NCBI GenBank assembly: GCA_025766275.1
Contig: JAFKAC010000005.1
Coordinates: 1,612,001-1,676,000 of the forward strand
Length of the DNA stretch: 64,000 bases
Origin: Lactarius indigo
Taxonomy: Eukaryota; Basidiomycota; Agaricomycetes; Russulales; Russulaceae
Direction: 5' to 3'
Shown: piece by piece, positions 49,549 to 60,813 of the stretch
Numbering within the stretch: the first letter of the stretch is position 1
Layout: each line of letters starts with the position of its first letter
Translations under genes and position numbers: made by a program
Notes under the pieces: model-generated
What the model was told of the DNA's origin: nothing
The model's database searches: none
Seen by the model: only the letters and a program-made list of their open reading frames with translations

Positions 49549-50903
49549 GTGACTCTCGTTCTCGTACGTGAACTGGCTTTGTCTCTGTTTCTACTTTGAG
49601 TGGTAAGAGGTCTGATTGACCTCTCCACTGGTAGGTTAAGGGTGTATCTGGCTTTGTTAGCTCCCACGTCGTCAGCGAACTTTTACGAGAAGGTCACACT
49701 GTTCGAGGATACGCGCATATTACCCAGTCCTATACCGTAGGACCCCATTTCTCCCGTACTTACCCCCGCTGGTGTTGTCAGCGCTGTACGAAGTCACAAC
49801 GTTGCTCGCATTAACAAGAGCTACGAGTCGTTCGGTGACAGATTTGCCGCCGTAGTCATCGACGACTTGATCACATCGGACCTGCTGCTCGCTGTGAAAG
49901 GTATGCGATTCCCTGGTCCCCCGGTCCTCGTTTTTTCGTATCTGGTGGCTGAACACATTTTAGGAGTCGATGCCATCATTCATATCGCATCCCCACTGTC
50001 GACCTCTGGTACTCCAAAGGTCATTCTTGAAGTTCGTAGCAGCTGAACCTCAATGTTGGCCAACTGGTTGATTAAATACTTTTTCTTAGACCGCAGTTAC
50101 TGGAACCACCCGCATTCTTGACACTGCTCTCGTCGCCGGTGTAACGAAGCTTGTAACCACAGAAAGCGTTGCTTCGCCTGATGATCTCTGGAAAGATATA
50201 ACCATTACCGAAAAGTGTGAACGCACCAAATAAGGAGGTCGTCTTGTCAGCGAATGTTTGGCTGACCTGTTACCCGGGCCTACAGCATACAGCCTTTTGA
50301 CGAGGGAAGACGCGCTCAGGCCAAGAGTGTATCTGGCTCGACATCTATGCGATCGCTAAGAGCCTCTCTGACCTGACCGTGCGCAACTTCAAGCGCGACC
50401 ATCCCGACTTCGACATCACGTCCATCCATCCGTCGTACATCTACGGCCCCCTCGGCCTCGGCCAGGTCTACGATACACCTGCGACAGGCACGAATAGGCA
50501 CATCTACTCACTCATCGCCGGTGCCCCAGGTCGCCCTGTCAACCAGTACGATCCCGCGACACGCGGTCCGCCGCAGAGCGTCGACATGCGAGACGTAGCC
50601 CGCGCTCATGTGCTCGCGCTCGAGCTCCCACCGTCCGAGAGCCTGAAGCGGTTCATCCTGTCCACGAGTACATTTACGTCGAAAGAAGCGATTGAACTCC
50701 TCGTCGAGAAGAGACCGGAGCTCAAGGAACGTCTGCCCCTTTTTATGGGGAAGGAACCTCCCCTCGGGCCGGTCGCAACGCTGGACACCAGCAAAACGGA
50801 GAGTGTTCTCGTGATGAAGAATTACGTCAAGTGGCAAGATATCGTTTTAGACACTGTTGACGACCTGTTGCGTGTCGAGAAGGAGCTCGGACGAGCCACG
50901 TAA
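49549..50903 (+). pseudogene. Reductase copy 1 (GRE2/dihydroflavonol-4-reductase-like), inactivated
   Basis: Aligns along its whole length with copies 2 and 3 but carries several independent lesions. The start codon is GTG (49549) where the others have ATG. The Rossmann motif TGASGFVGSH is degraded to KGVSGFVSSH. The donor after exon 2 is changed from gg|gtacgt to gg|atacgc, removing GT. In the last exon one extra base lies between the equivalent of ALKP and the catalytic YAIAK motif, so the frame is broken there. From 50379 on, the last exon is open and well conserved to the stop at 50903 (HPDFDITSIHPSYIYGPLG, RDVARAHVLALELP), suggesting the loss is recent. Function in the intact relatives: NAD(P)H-dependent reduction of an aldehyde or ketone. 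Confidence 0.85.
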
Positions 50904-51945
50904 AATACGCAGTTCCAGAAACCGAATGAGGGTAGAGATTGCTCACGAATGCGAGAAATTACGATTGCAGCGCGGCCCTGCGGACGCGGCACGTTAGTCA
51001 TAGTGTTACTGTAGAACGGATGTGTGTGCTGTACGTATACGAAATTTTGAAAATGTGTCGTGATCTTCGTTCAAAGACGGTCACGGTCACGGTTTGAATA
51101 AACCAACCAAGGCAAGTAAGGTCTCAGGCTAGTGAGGGGTTGGAACGTCCTTTCGATGAATCGGATCCAGAGAAACACAAAGAAGGCAGAAGACCTGTGA
51201 TTCTAACAGAACGCGCGGGTCGAGAGGTGCGACGAGAATGCGTCGTGGGTGGTATTTCGGTCTTTTACTAAGTTTAAAGTTATCATCCCACGTCGAAACC
51301 AGCGCCAGCACGGGCCACGCCCGGGCTCGTTCTTCCCTTCCCACGCCGCAAAGCTCAATGCATCGTCTTGCCGTGCTGCTTCTCTGTGTCATTGTGTTAG
51401 GGAAATGCGTGACTGAGTCGACGAGACCACTAATGGATTCGTACACTTTGTCATATAACCTGGAGCAGATCGGTGGTTTCAGAGGTATCTTCAAAACGCG
51501 GCCAAGTTCCCCCATTAACTCCAATGTTGACCCATCCACATCTGTAGTGGTACACCAGGGTCACCCTTGGTGCATGACAAACGAAATGATGAATCGGATG
51601 CTAGAAAAGTAGCCTGGTCACGACTGACGACATTCTCGAGCACCGACTCGGACCGGAACTGCCCAAACTTTCTAAACTCAAAGTTTGTCTTGATCGTTGC
51701 CACATATTCTCCTTTCGATGTCACAGTATGGTTTGGAGTTACGACGGGTCTTAGTATAGTAAGTCGGTGTGCAGCAGTGGCGTTGCCTTCGGCGGACACG
51801 ATGAGACTCTCGCACTACGATGAGAACTTGCGCCAGTGAGTAAGTTCTCTATCTCTTTGACCCGATGGGCAATGACTACGTCCTGCCAGTGAGATTGCGT
51901 CATCGCGGATACAGTAGTCGCTTCGGTCATGTCTCGCCGCAGAAC
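50904..51945. other. Spacer between copies 1 and 2
   Basis: Repeated-unit spacer. An open frame at 51238-51612 looks protein-like, but the equivalent parts of the other spacers (around 54540 and 56970) have stops and indels, so it is taken as non-coding. Confidence 0.5.
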
Positions 51946-51952
51946 GTATAAG
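51945..51952 (+). promoter_or_regulatory. TATA-like element of reductase copy 2
   Basis: cgtataag lies about 56 bases upstream of the ATG, followed by ttcgctgcggagcat, the copy-2 form of the module shared by the array. Confidence 0.6.
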
Positions 51953-52002
51953 TTCGCTGCGGAGCATATCGACTCATTGACCATCTACTTGTTTTCTTCG
52001 TC

Positions 52003-53357
52003 ATGACTACCGTTCTCGTGCGTGAACCGTCTTACACTTCGAGTGGCGAGAGTCCTGACTAGCTTGTTCACTCTGCTAGGTTACTGGTGCCTCTGGCTTT
52101 GTTGGTTCGCACGTCATCATTGAACTTCTGCGAGAAGGTTATACTGTTCGGGGGTATGTGCATAGCATTCCCCAGTCCTATACCATGAGACCCCTTCTCT
52201 CTGTACTTATTACCCTGGTGTTGCCAGTACGGTGCGAAGCCACAACCTCACTCACGTTAGCAAAAGCTACGAGTCGTTCGGCGACAGATTTGCCGCTGTG
52301 ATCATTGACGACTTGGTTACGTCAGACCTACTGGCCGCTGTGAAAGGTATGCGTTTCCCCGGTCCAGCAGTCCCCCGTTTCCTTGTATCTGATGGTTGAA
52401 CACATTTTAGGGGTCGATGCCATCATTCACGTCGCTTCGCCACTCTCCTTTTCTTCTACCCCAGACGTCGTCCTTGAAGTCTGTAGTACTCTAACCCTGT
52501 TCACCAACTGGTTGATTGAATACTTTTTCCAGACCGCGGTAACTGGGACCACCCGCATACTCGACGCTGCTCTCGTCGCCGGCGTAAGGAAGCTCGTCAT
52601 CACAGAGAGTGTCGTGTCGCTCGCCGCGCCTGATGATTTATGGAAAGATATAACTATCACCGAAAAGTGTGAGTACACCCAAACAAGAAGGGGTCGTCTT
52701 ATCAGCAGCGGAAGCAGAGGTATGGCTGACCTGTTGCACGAGCCCACAGCATACAGCCCCCTGACAAGGGAAGACGCGCTCAAGCCGGGTACGTCTGACT
52801 TCAAGGTGTACTCGATCTCCAAGGGCCTCTCCGACCTCGCCGTGCGCAACTTCAAGCAGGACCATCCCGACTTCGACATCACCACCATTCACCCGTCGTA
52901 CACCTACGGACCCTTCGGCGCCAGCCAGGTCTACGATACACCTGCGACGGGCACAAATAAGAACATCTATGCGCTTGTCGCGAGTGCCTCTGGTCGCTTT
53001 GTCAATGAGTATGGTCGCGCTCCCCCGCTGAACGTCGACGTGCGGGACGTTGCGCGCGCCCATGTGCTCGCGCTCAAACTTCCCTCCTCCGAAAGCCCAA
53101 AGCGGTTCATCCTGTCCACGAGCAGGTTTACATGGAAGGACGCGATCGAACTTCTCGCCTTGAAGAGACCGGAGCTGAAGGAACGTCTGCCCGTTATCAC
53201 GGGGAATGAACCCCTGATTGGGCCGTTCGCCACGCTGGACACCAGCAAAACGGAGAGCGTGCTTGGGATGAGGAATTACATCAAGTGGCAGGACACCGTT
53301 TTGGACACAGTTGACGACCTGCTGCGTGTAGAAAAGGAGCTCGCGCGAGCCACATAA
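52003..53357 (+). CDS. Reductase copy 2: NAD(P)-dependent GRE2/dihydroflavonol-4-reductase-like, intact
   Basis: Extended short-chain dehydrogenase predicted to reduce a carbonyl group (GRE2, cinnamoyl-CoA reductase and dihydroflavonol reductase relatives); substrate unknown. Six exons: 52003-52017, 52080-52153, 52228-52346, 52411-52478, 52533-52668, 52750-53357. They add to 1,020 bases including the stop, giving 339 residues with no frame problem. Cofactor motif TGASGFVGSH spans the first join. Next come AIIHVASPL, the TAVTGTTRILDAAL helix and ITESVVSLA with the catalytic Ser region. The catalytic pair is in VYSISKGLSDL (Tyr-x3-Lys). After that, HPSYTYGPFG, VDVRDVARAHVLAL and the C-terminal substrate lobe (LDTVDDLLRVEKEL). 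No signal peptide or membrane segment; a cytosolic enzyme is expected. Confidence 0.9.
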
Positions 53358-53714
53358 AATATGCGGTTTCCAGAAACTGAACGAAGGTGGAAGTAAGGTG
53401 GCTCACAGATGGGAGAAATTACGATTGCGGCGTGCCCTTGCGGACGCGGCAGTGCGTGAGTCAGGATGCAGAAAATAGGAGTCATGTATCGCCCATTCAT
53501 CATGTCATCCTCACACTGTGCCTTCCGTGTTAGAAACTTTAACGATGGACGATATATTCCTTTTGCCCGAAGAACAGCAACTTACGGAAAACGGAAACAA
53601 ACGTTCCCTACTGCAGCATACATAACGCCCATCACAAGCAGCAGTCGATTTATTTTTCGAAATAAGGTCTCCTATGTTTGTTACATACAAGATGACGTGC
53701 TATAGCAGAGCTAT

Positions 53715-54111
53715 TTATTCAACATGGCGCAGATGTGGGCCCTTGTGGGCTCTCGTGAAAATGATGAGCTGATGACGGCCTGACTCCTTTATGCATCCGA
53801 CATCGCAAGACGGTCACATCAAGATGGCAGAGCTGTCCATGCAACATGGCGCAGATGTGCGCTCTCGTGGTGATGGTGGCCTGACTCCTTGGCACTCACC
53901 ATCGCAGGAGGGTCTGTCTGTCTATCTGTGGGCACCGCCAGCTGTGGCGTCAATGTCTGGGCAATTCGAGGTGGCAAAATTGTTGATTGTGCATGGCGGA
54001 TGTGACGTTGTGAACTCCGAAGACGCACACCACGATGGCATGCGGACTGTGCAGATTGAAAATAGGAAAAAACACATCCACTTACAGTTACCTGTGCAAC
54101 TCAACGAATGA
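53715..54111 (+). pseudogene. Ankyrin-repeat gene fragment
   Basis: Two or three decayed ankyrin repeats are visible: GHIKMAELSMQHGADVRSRG followed by GLTPWHSPSQEG, an earlier partial copy around 53720 (FIQHGADVG) in another frame, and GQFEVAKLLIVHGGCDVV. The repeats change frame and no full gene surrounds them. The fragment lies just after copy 2 and is not present in the other array units, so it entered by insertion or was lost elsewhere. Confidence 0.6.
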
Positions 54112-55090
54112 GAATATTTCCCACCAAGCAAGGTTTGAGGCGACGAAGTCGACCCCTAGTGTATACTGGAACGTGAAAATATGCCGTGACCCCGCGAAGA
54201 CGGTTTGCATAAACCAATCAAGACAAGTGAGCGGTTGGAGGGTTCCTCCGATGAATCAGATGTCACCCAGAGAAATACAATGAAGGCAGGAAGCCCGCAA
54301 TTACATGGGTTGTCAGTTGCGACGAGAGTCTGTCGTGGTGGCCGAACGAGGGCCTCATGGTCTTTTACCAAGTTCTTCAGAGGTATCGTGCACGTTAGAA
54401 CCAGCACCACGGCCGAGTATCGCCACTGCGCTCGACCTCAGCGATGAAAAAAGGCCAAACTCCAGCCTCATTCTTCCTGCAAAGCTCGATGCTTCATCTT
54501 GCCGTGCTACTTGTAACATCATGCTGGGGCGATGCATGACTGAGTAGACGAGACCACCAAGGATTTCGTACACTTTGTCACATGACTTAGAGCCTATCGG
54601 TTTTTGGTCTCAGAGATATCCTCAAAAGGTGGCCAAGTCTCCCCATTGACTCCAATATTAACAGCCTATGGTGGTACATCACGGCAGCCACACCCATGGT
54701 GCGTGATGCATGATGAATCGTATGCTAGAAAAGCAGCTCGGCAACGACGGATGACAATCGCAGAGCACCGACTTTCCAATCTCTAGTTGCGATCGCTACA
54801 GCATACAGTATTCTCCTTTCGACGACATGTAGTAACAAGGGACAGCATATGATTGGGTCTTAGTAAGTCAGTGTGACAGTCAGCACGTTCCTGGCCCGGC
54901 CCGATGGCCTTCGACAGACATTATGATAATCGCACGTCGACGCAAACTACTTGTGCCACCAATGAGTAAGCCCTCTGTTTCTTTGACCCGGTGGATAGTG
55001 ACTATGTTCTTCCATGAGATTGCGTCGTCGTGAATACAGTAATCGCTTCGGTCATTCCTCGGTCTCGAATCAAAACATACAGCCAAACGA
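54112..55090. other. Spacer between copies 2 and 3
   Basis: Holds the start of unit 3 (near 54230) and spacer sequence matching those at 51130-51840 and 56670-57380. No intact gene is seen. Confidence 0.5.
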
Positions 55091-55099
55091 GCATATAAC
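55091..55099 (+). promoter_or_regulatory. TATA-like element of reductase copy 3
   Basis: gcatataac lies about 54 bases upstream of the ATG, followed directly by ttcgcggagcgtat, which is shared with the other copies. Confidence 0.6.
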
Positions 55100-55146
55100 T
55101 TCGCGGAGCGTATCCACTTGTTGACCATCTACTTGCTCTCTCCATC

Positions 55147-56496
55147 ATGACTATCGTTCTTGTGCGTGAACCATCTTTCCACTTTGAGTGGTGAGAGTTC
55201 TGACTTGCTTGTTCATTGCTAGGTTACTGGTGCCTCTGGCTTTGTTGGTTCCCACGTCGTCAGCGAACTTCTGCGAGAAGGTTATACTGTTCGGGGGTAC
55301 GTGCATATTCCCCGGTCCTATACCGGAGGACCCCGCTTCTCCTAGTGCTTACCCCCGCTGGTGTTGTCAGTGCTGTACGAAGCCACAACGTCGCCCGCGT
55401 TAACAAGAGCTACGAATCCTTCGGCGACAGATTTGCCGCCGTGGCCATCAACGACTTGATCACGTCGGACCTGCTGGCAGCTGTGAAGGGTATGCGATTC
55501 CCCGGTCCAGCAGTCCTCCGTTTCCTTGTATCTAATGGTTGAACACATTTTAGGGGCCGATGCCATCATTCACGTCGCGTCCCCACTCTCATCTTCTGCT
55601 ACTCCAGACGTCGTTTTTGAGGTCCGTAGTTGCTGGATCCCATTGTCGGCCACTGGTTGATTAAGTACTTTTTCTAGACCGCGGTTACTGGAACCACCCG
55701 CATACTTGATGCTGCTCTCGTCGCTGGCGTAAAGAAGCTCGTTATCACTGAAAGCATTGTGTCGCTCGCCGCACCGGGTGATCTGTGGAAAGATATAACT
55801 ATCACCGAAAAGTGTGAGTGGAGGGGTCATCTCGTCAGCGTAAGCGAAGGTGTGGCTGACTTGTTATGGTGACCCACAGCATACAGCCCCTTGACGAGAG
55901 AAGACGCGCTCAAGCCGGGTGCGACTGCCTTCGACGTGTACTCGATCTCTAAGGGCCTCTCCGACCTCACTGTGCGCGACTTCAAGAGCAACCATCCCGA
56001 CTTCAACATCACGACCATTCACCCGTCATATATATACGCCCCCCTCGGCTCCGGCCAGGTCTACGACACGCTCGCAACTGGCACGAATAGGCACATCTAT
56101 GCACTCGTCGCTGGTGCCCCTGGTCGCTCTGTCAACGGGTACGATCCTGCGACACGTGCTCCACCGCTGAACGTCGACGTGCGGGACGTGGGGCGCGCCC
56201 ATGTTCTTGCGCTCAAGCTTCCACCGTCCGAGAACTTAAAGCGGTTTATCCTGTCCACGAGTACGTTTACATGGAAAGAAGCGGTTGAACTCCTCGCCGA
56301 GAAGAGACCGGAACTGAAAGACCGTCTGCCCGTCATTACGGGAGGAGAACCCCCCCTCGGACCGGTCGTTACGGTGGACACTAGCAAAACGGAGAGTGTG
56401 CTCGGGATGAAGAATTACATCAAGTGGCAAGATACCATTTTAGACACTGTCGACGACCTGCTGCGTGCCGAGAAGGAGCTCGGACGAGCCACGTAA
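55147..56496 (+). CDS. Reductase copy 3: NAD(P)-dependent GRE2/dihydroflavonol-4-reductase-like, intact
   Basis: Paralogue of copy 2 with the same six-exon plan: 55147-55161, 55223-55296, 55371-55489, 55554-55621, 55678-55813, 55880-56496. The exons add to 1,029 bases including stop (342 residues) and stay in frame. The Rossmann motif TGASGFVGSH and the catalytic VYSISKGLSDL are kept. It differs from copy 2 in having YDPATRAPPL where copy 2 has a shorter segment, and YAPLGSGQ instead of YGPFGASQ near the active site, so its substrate range could differ. Exon 5 reads IVSLAAPGDLWKDITITEK. The promoter module is retained. Cytosolic enzyme expected; substrate unknown. Confidence 0.9.
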
Positions 56497-57384
56497 AATA
56501 CGCAGTTCCAGAAACCGAATGAGGGTAGAGATTGTTCGCGAGTGGGAGAGATTACGATTGCGCCACGCCCTCGTGTCAGTTATAGTGTTGGAACGGATAT
56601 GTGTATGTATATTGGAACTTGAAAATGTGTCGTGATCCCGCGAGGACAGATTGAAGAGACTGACCAAACAAGTGGGGTTAGACGCTTCTTTTTCGGATGT
56701 CAACCAAAGAAATCCAACGAGGAAAAGAGACCCATACAATACAACAGAACACACAGGTTACCAGTGAGAGGTGTGACGGGGTTCAGTACTTTCAGTTCTC
56801 GCGTCTAATGATGTTGGAACCAGCACCACGGCCTATCGCCGCTACGCTCGGCCTCAGGCCTCGGCGATAAAACAAGGCCAACTTAAAACTTCGACCTCGT
56901 TCTTCCCACAAAGCTCGATGCTTCATCTTACTGTGCTACTTGTAACATCGTGCCGGGGCGACGCATGACTGATTCGACGAGACAATCAAGGGTTTCGTAC
57001 ACTTTATCATGTAACTTAGAGCCTATTGGTGGTCTCGGAGATATATTCAAAACCCGGCCAAGTCCCCCCATGTTGGCACACCCACATCCGTAGTGGTACA
57101 TCACAGAGACCTCACCATGCTGTGTGGTGCATGGTGACCCTCACGCTCGAAAACTTGCTCGGTTACGACGATATTCGCAGAGCAGACCCGAACTGTCCAG
57201 ATTTTCCAACCTTCAAGCTTCTTCTCTTGCTTCTCCTTGTCTGTAGCAAGTGGGTGTGGGACGTTCTTGGTGAGCCCCGACCCGGACAACGTTCCGAGTC
57301 GGCTGACACGATGAGAATCGCACTTCAATTAGAGAACTTCTCAGGTCGACTTGGATGGGCAACGACTATAATACAGCTAAACGA
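56497..57384. other. Spacer between copies 3 and 4
   Basis: Third version of the array spacer, with unit 4 starting near 56670. An open frame at 57026-57445 is not conserved in the sister spacers and is not called a gene. Confidence 0.5.
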
Positions 57385-57393
57385 ACATATAAG
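57385..57393 (+). promoter_or_regulatory. TATA-like element of reductase copy 4
   Basis: acatataag lies about 55 bases upstream of the ATG at 57442 and is followed by ttcgcggagcgcat, so the promoter is preserved although the gene is damaged. Confidence 0.6.
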
Positions 57394-57441
57394 TTCGCGG
57401 AGCGCATCAACATTATTGATCATCTACTCGCTCTCTTCATC

Positions 57442-58783
57442 ATGACTACCGTTCTCGTGCGTGAATCGTCTTCCCACTTCAACTGGTGAGAGTTCTGACC
57501 GGCTTGCCCACTGCTAGGTTACTGGTGCCTCTGGCTTTAGGGCTCCCACGTCGTCAGCGAACTTCTGCGAGAAGGTTACACTGTTCGAGGGTACGTACAT
57601 ATTCTCCCCAGTCCTATACCGTAGGACCCCACTTCTCCTGGTGCTCATCCCCACTGATGTTGTCAGTACGGTGCGAAGCCACAACGTCGCTCGCGTTAGC
57701 AAGGGCTACGAGTCATTCGGTGACAGGTTTGCCGCCGTGGTGGTCGAGGATTTGGTCACGTCAGATCCGCTGGCAGCTGTGAAAGGTATGCGATGCGCCG
57801 GTCCACCAGCGCCTATACATGATGATCGAACACATTCTAGGGGTCGATGCCATCATTCACGTTGCATCCCCACTCTACTCTTCTGATACTCCAGAGGCCA
57901 TCCTTGAAGTTCGTAACAGCCGAACCCCATTGTCGGCCAACTCGTTGATGAAATACCTTTTCTCTAGACCGCGGTTACTGGAACCACCCGCATACTCGAC
58001 GCTGCTCTCGTCGCCGGTGTAAAGAAGCTCGTCATCACAGAGAGTATCGTGTCGCTCGCCGCGCCAGTTGATTTCTGGAAAGACGCAGCCATCACCGAAA
58101 AGTGTGAGTGCACCCAAAAAGGAGTTGTCAGCGGAAGCGAAGGTATGGCTGACCTGTTACCCGGGCCCACAGCATACAGCCCCCTGAGGAGAGAAGACGG
58201 GCTCAAGCCAGGCGCGCCTGACTTCGTAGTGTACTCAACCTCCAAGAGCCTCTCCGACATCACCGTGCGCAACTTCAAGCGGGACCATCCCGACTTCGAT
58301 GTCGCGACTATTCACCTGTCGTACGTCTACGGTCCCCTCGGTTCCGGACAGGTCTACCATACACCCGCGACTGGCACTAACCAGCACGTCTATGAGTTCA
58401 TCGCCGGTCCCCCTGGTCGCCCCGTCCCCCCGTACGATCCCGTGATACGCTTTCCACCGTTGAGTGTCGACGTGCGGGACGTGGCGCGTGCCCACGTGCT
58501 CGCACTCAAGCTTCCCCCCTCCTCCGAGAGCCCAAAGCGGTTTGTCTTATCCACAACTACGTTTACTTCGAAAGAAGCGATCGAACTCCTTGCCGAGAAG
58601 CGACCGGAGCTCAAGGAACGTCTGCCCGTTATTACGGGAAACGAACCCCTCCTCGGGCCGGTCGCTACGCTGGACACCAGCAAAACGGAGAGTGAGCTCG
58701 GGATGAGGAATTACGTCAAGTGGCAGGACACCGTTTTGGATACCGTCGACGATCTGCTGCGCGTCGAGAAGGAGCTTGCATAG
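57442..58783 (+). pseudogene. Reductase copy 4, frameshifted in the cofactor motif
   Basis: Has the ATG, the promoter and all intron positions of copies 2 and 3, but one base is missing in exon 2: after GASGF the sequence reads agggctcccac where intact copies have gttggttcccac. The frame is lost inside the glycine-rich NAD(P) motif and no nearby insertion restores it. Downstream exons remain open: YSTSKSLSDI keeps the Tyr-x3-Lys pair, followed by VDVRDVARAHVLAL and a stop at 58783. The otherwise clean sequence means either a very young pseudogene or a base-call error. If the base is restored, this would be a third working paralogue. Confidence 0.75.
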
Positions 58784-59187
58784 ACGAGCCACGTAGAACG
58801 CGCAGCGCCCAGCCATCAAAAGAGGGCAAACGGTAAAGACGGCTCACGAATGCGAGATATTACGATCGCGGCGCAGCCTCGCGGACGCGGTGGGTCACTC
58901 ATGTGGTAGTGTTACTTACATAAAGTGCAAATAAACGAATGTGTATGTAAACTGGAACGCGAAATGTGTTGTGGGCCTGAAGACAGATTGAATAAAGCGA
59001 TCAAGAGAAGTGAGAGGATACGCGAGCAACCGGAGTTCGCCCACTTATACGAAGAAAAGCACCGATACACCTGTAAGAAACAAACTTGAAGTAGCCAAAT
59101 GAGTACTATCTCCTGTGCGCAGCTTACAGGAAACCAGCACTACCATTTGAATCCAGAAAGTTCATGGGCAAATAAAAAACAGAGGTA
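58784..59187. other. 3' flank of the array
   Basis: Ends the last repeat unit; the shared tail motif with AATAAA lies near 58989. No gene is seen before the stop of the next minus-strand gene. Confidence 0.45.
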
Positions 59188-60492
59188 TTAGAAGAATAGA
59201 TAGGTGGTGATGAACACAAGAGAGGCAATAATAACGACAATTTGGAGCGGTACACCCTCCGCTTGTAGAGAAGCATCCGATACATAAGTTACTTCAGAGT
59301 CGACGACCGTGCCATCGTCGCTTCTGGGTCCCTTACTACGGTGTGTGTGTCGCTCCCGGAGTTCGGTGGGACTCGTACCACTGCTTGCGACGGAGCTAGG
59401 GTCAGGAACTGCAGCAAGCAGGGAACGCAACCGCTGAATCTCTGCTTGAGCATCCTTGTACTTGGCGACGAACTCTGGGTTGGGCTCCGATGGGGGTGCG
59501 GGGGCGACGAGTGGAGCGGGGGCAGGAGGAGGGGGCTGTGGTGAATGCACGTTCACGTTGATCACACCCACGCCACCGGTGGACTCCTCACGTGAGGGTT
59601 CGTCTTGCTGACCAGAGTATTCCAACGGTGTGGCAGGGCGTTCAACAATCGCGTGGCGCGAAGGTTCTTGGAGGACAGAGATTTGGTCTCCGGGGGGACC
59701 ATATGTGCTCGGTCTCCCCCTGGGCTCCCTGACGGTGCCGAACAAGTGCTAGGAGAAGAATTAGACGTTGACAAGATTACGAAGCGCGTCTCCTCACAGC
59801 GTCGTCAGGGGCGATACCACTCATCATCGATGTCCGGTGGGGGAGCTCATCTTCCTCCTCGAGGGGGTGGCCCTCTGGGGGAAGGTAGTTGACCTTGACT
59901 TTCTGAGAATGAACTTTACCCGGTTCCTCACCCTCGGGGGTGTTCCACTGTGACATAAGAACCACGAGTCAGATAATGTATTAGCTTACGCGGGAACGGA
60001 CGCACGAGGTCGTGTAGGGGGAGGGAAGCCTTCTCTGAGGGGATCAACATGGTTTGAATTAGGAACTTGTCTTTGCATTTCGCATTCAGGGGAGGCTCCT
60101 CTTTCATCGCTTGGAGCATCACTGAAGCAGGTCGGTGAGCCGAGCGTTTCGAAGAGCAGAAAAGATGTTGCACCTTGAACTTCAACTGTCTGGCCAGGTT
60201 CGACCTTTCCTGAGTTGGGCCTGACGCAGTATAGCTAGGGAAAAAGATAAGGGGTAAGTCAGGGCATGGTTGAAATGTCGCACTTTGGGAGCAGTTGTCT
60301 TTATTTTGAACGATATAGGATCTGCATTGGGATTTGTGATACTTAGGGAGCGCTTCACGTTCTGAGTCAAAGGACCTATGTGGCGCCGTTTAAGCGAGGA
60401 AATAAGGGGAAAGGATGGGAAAGAAGAGAAATAGAAGGAAAATACGAACGATTGAAACCGAGTGAATTGCTTGGTTGAAGAGTGACCGACAT
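59188..60492 (-). CDS. VAP/Scs2-type ER membrane protein with MSP domain
   Basis: Tail-anchored ER protein that binds FFAT-motif proteins and forms ER contact sites with plasma membrane and other organelles. Start at 60492 (MSVTLQPSNSLGFNR); next exon RSLSITNPNADPISFKIKTTAPK; next YCVRPNSGKVEPGQTVEVQ, joined across an intron to VMLQAMKEEPPLNAKCKDKF. Together these form the MSP fold with its FFAT-binding strand (TAPKxYCVRPNSG). After the domain comes a Pro-rich linker (PQPPPPAPAPLVAPAPP), a short coiled coil (KYKDAQAEIQRLRSLL) and a C-terminal membrane anchor (LQIVVIIASLVFITTYLFF) ending at 59188. Domain order and anchor match the fungal Scs2 family. It is divergent from the AGC kinase gene. 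Confidence 0.9.
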
Positions 60493-60813
60493 TTTTGTGG
60501 AGGCCAGGTGGGGGAGTGAGGGGGACAAGTGAACGAGGCGAGGCAGAGAGGGAGGAGAGGAAGGGCAACAGAGGCAAGCTGACTAAGATGAGGGACGTGG
60601 GGGTGAGCTGGGCAGCGTGAAAGCCTTTTCTATCTCGTTCTCTCGTGGCTTCCTCGCGGTTTGCACGCGCATAAACACCGCCAATACAAGTGGCGAGTGG
60701 CTGGATGTCCGTCGCGACGTCGAGGCGTGTCCGTCTCCAGTTCCATCTAAATGCCCTTATCGAATTAAAATAAATAATCACTCAATTATTTCTCTCTTTT
60801 CTCGACCACGACA
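60493..60813. promoter_or_regulatory. Shared divergent upstream region
   Basis: These 321 bases separate the VAP gene start (-) from the kinase gene start (+) and contain a purine-rich stretch on the plus strand (60493-60610). A bidirectional promoter is likely. Confidence 0.45.

Larger units (their letters stand above)
49020..59000 (+). repeat. Tandem array of four diverged gene-plus-spacer units
   Basis: Four units, each with spacer, promoter and one reductase gene, start near 49020, 51130, 54230 and 56670. Each unit begins with related sequence (for example ttcgatgaatcgga / tccgatgaatcagatg) followed by a cgacgagagtccgtcgtgg-like block, and ends with a related tail around gaataaaccaatcaagacaag, which may include the polyadenylation signal (AATAAA at 51095 and 58989). 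Gene starts are about 2.45, 3.14 and 2.30 kb apart; the longer second interval holds an extra ankyrin-like fragment. Coding parts are more alike than spacers. Unit boundaries are approximate. Confidence 0.85.

Noticed and set aside
49549..49551. GTG as a genuine start codon of reductase copy 1
   Set aside because: Nuclear genes of fungi very rarely start with GTG, the three sister copies have ATG, and this copy has further lesions.
51238..51612. 124-residue open frame in the spacer before reductase copy 2
   Set aside because: The homologous spacers before copies 3 and 4 have stops and indels in this frame, so there is no sign of coding constraint.
49020..59000. CRISPR-like interpretation of the repeats
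   Set aside because: Repeats are kilobase-sized gene units in a eukaryotic genome, with no short regular repeats and spacers.
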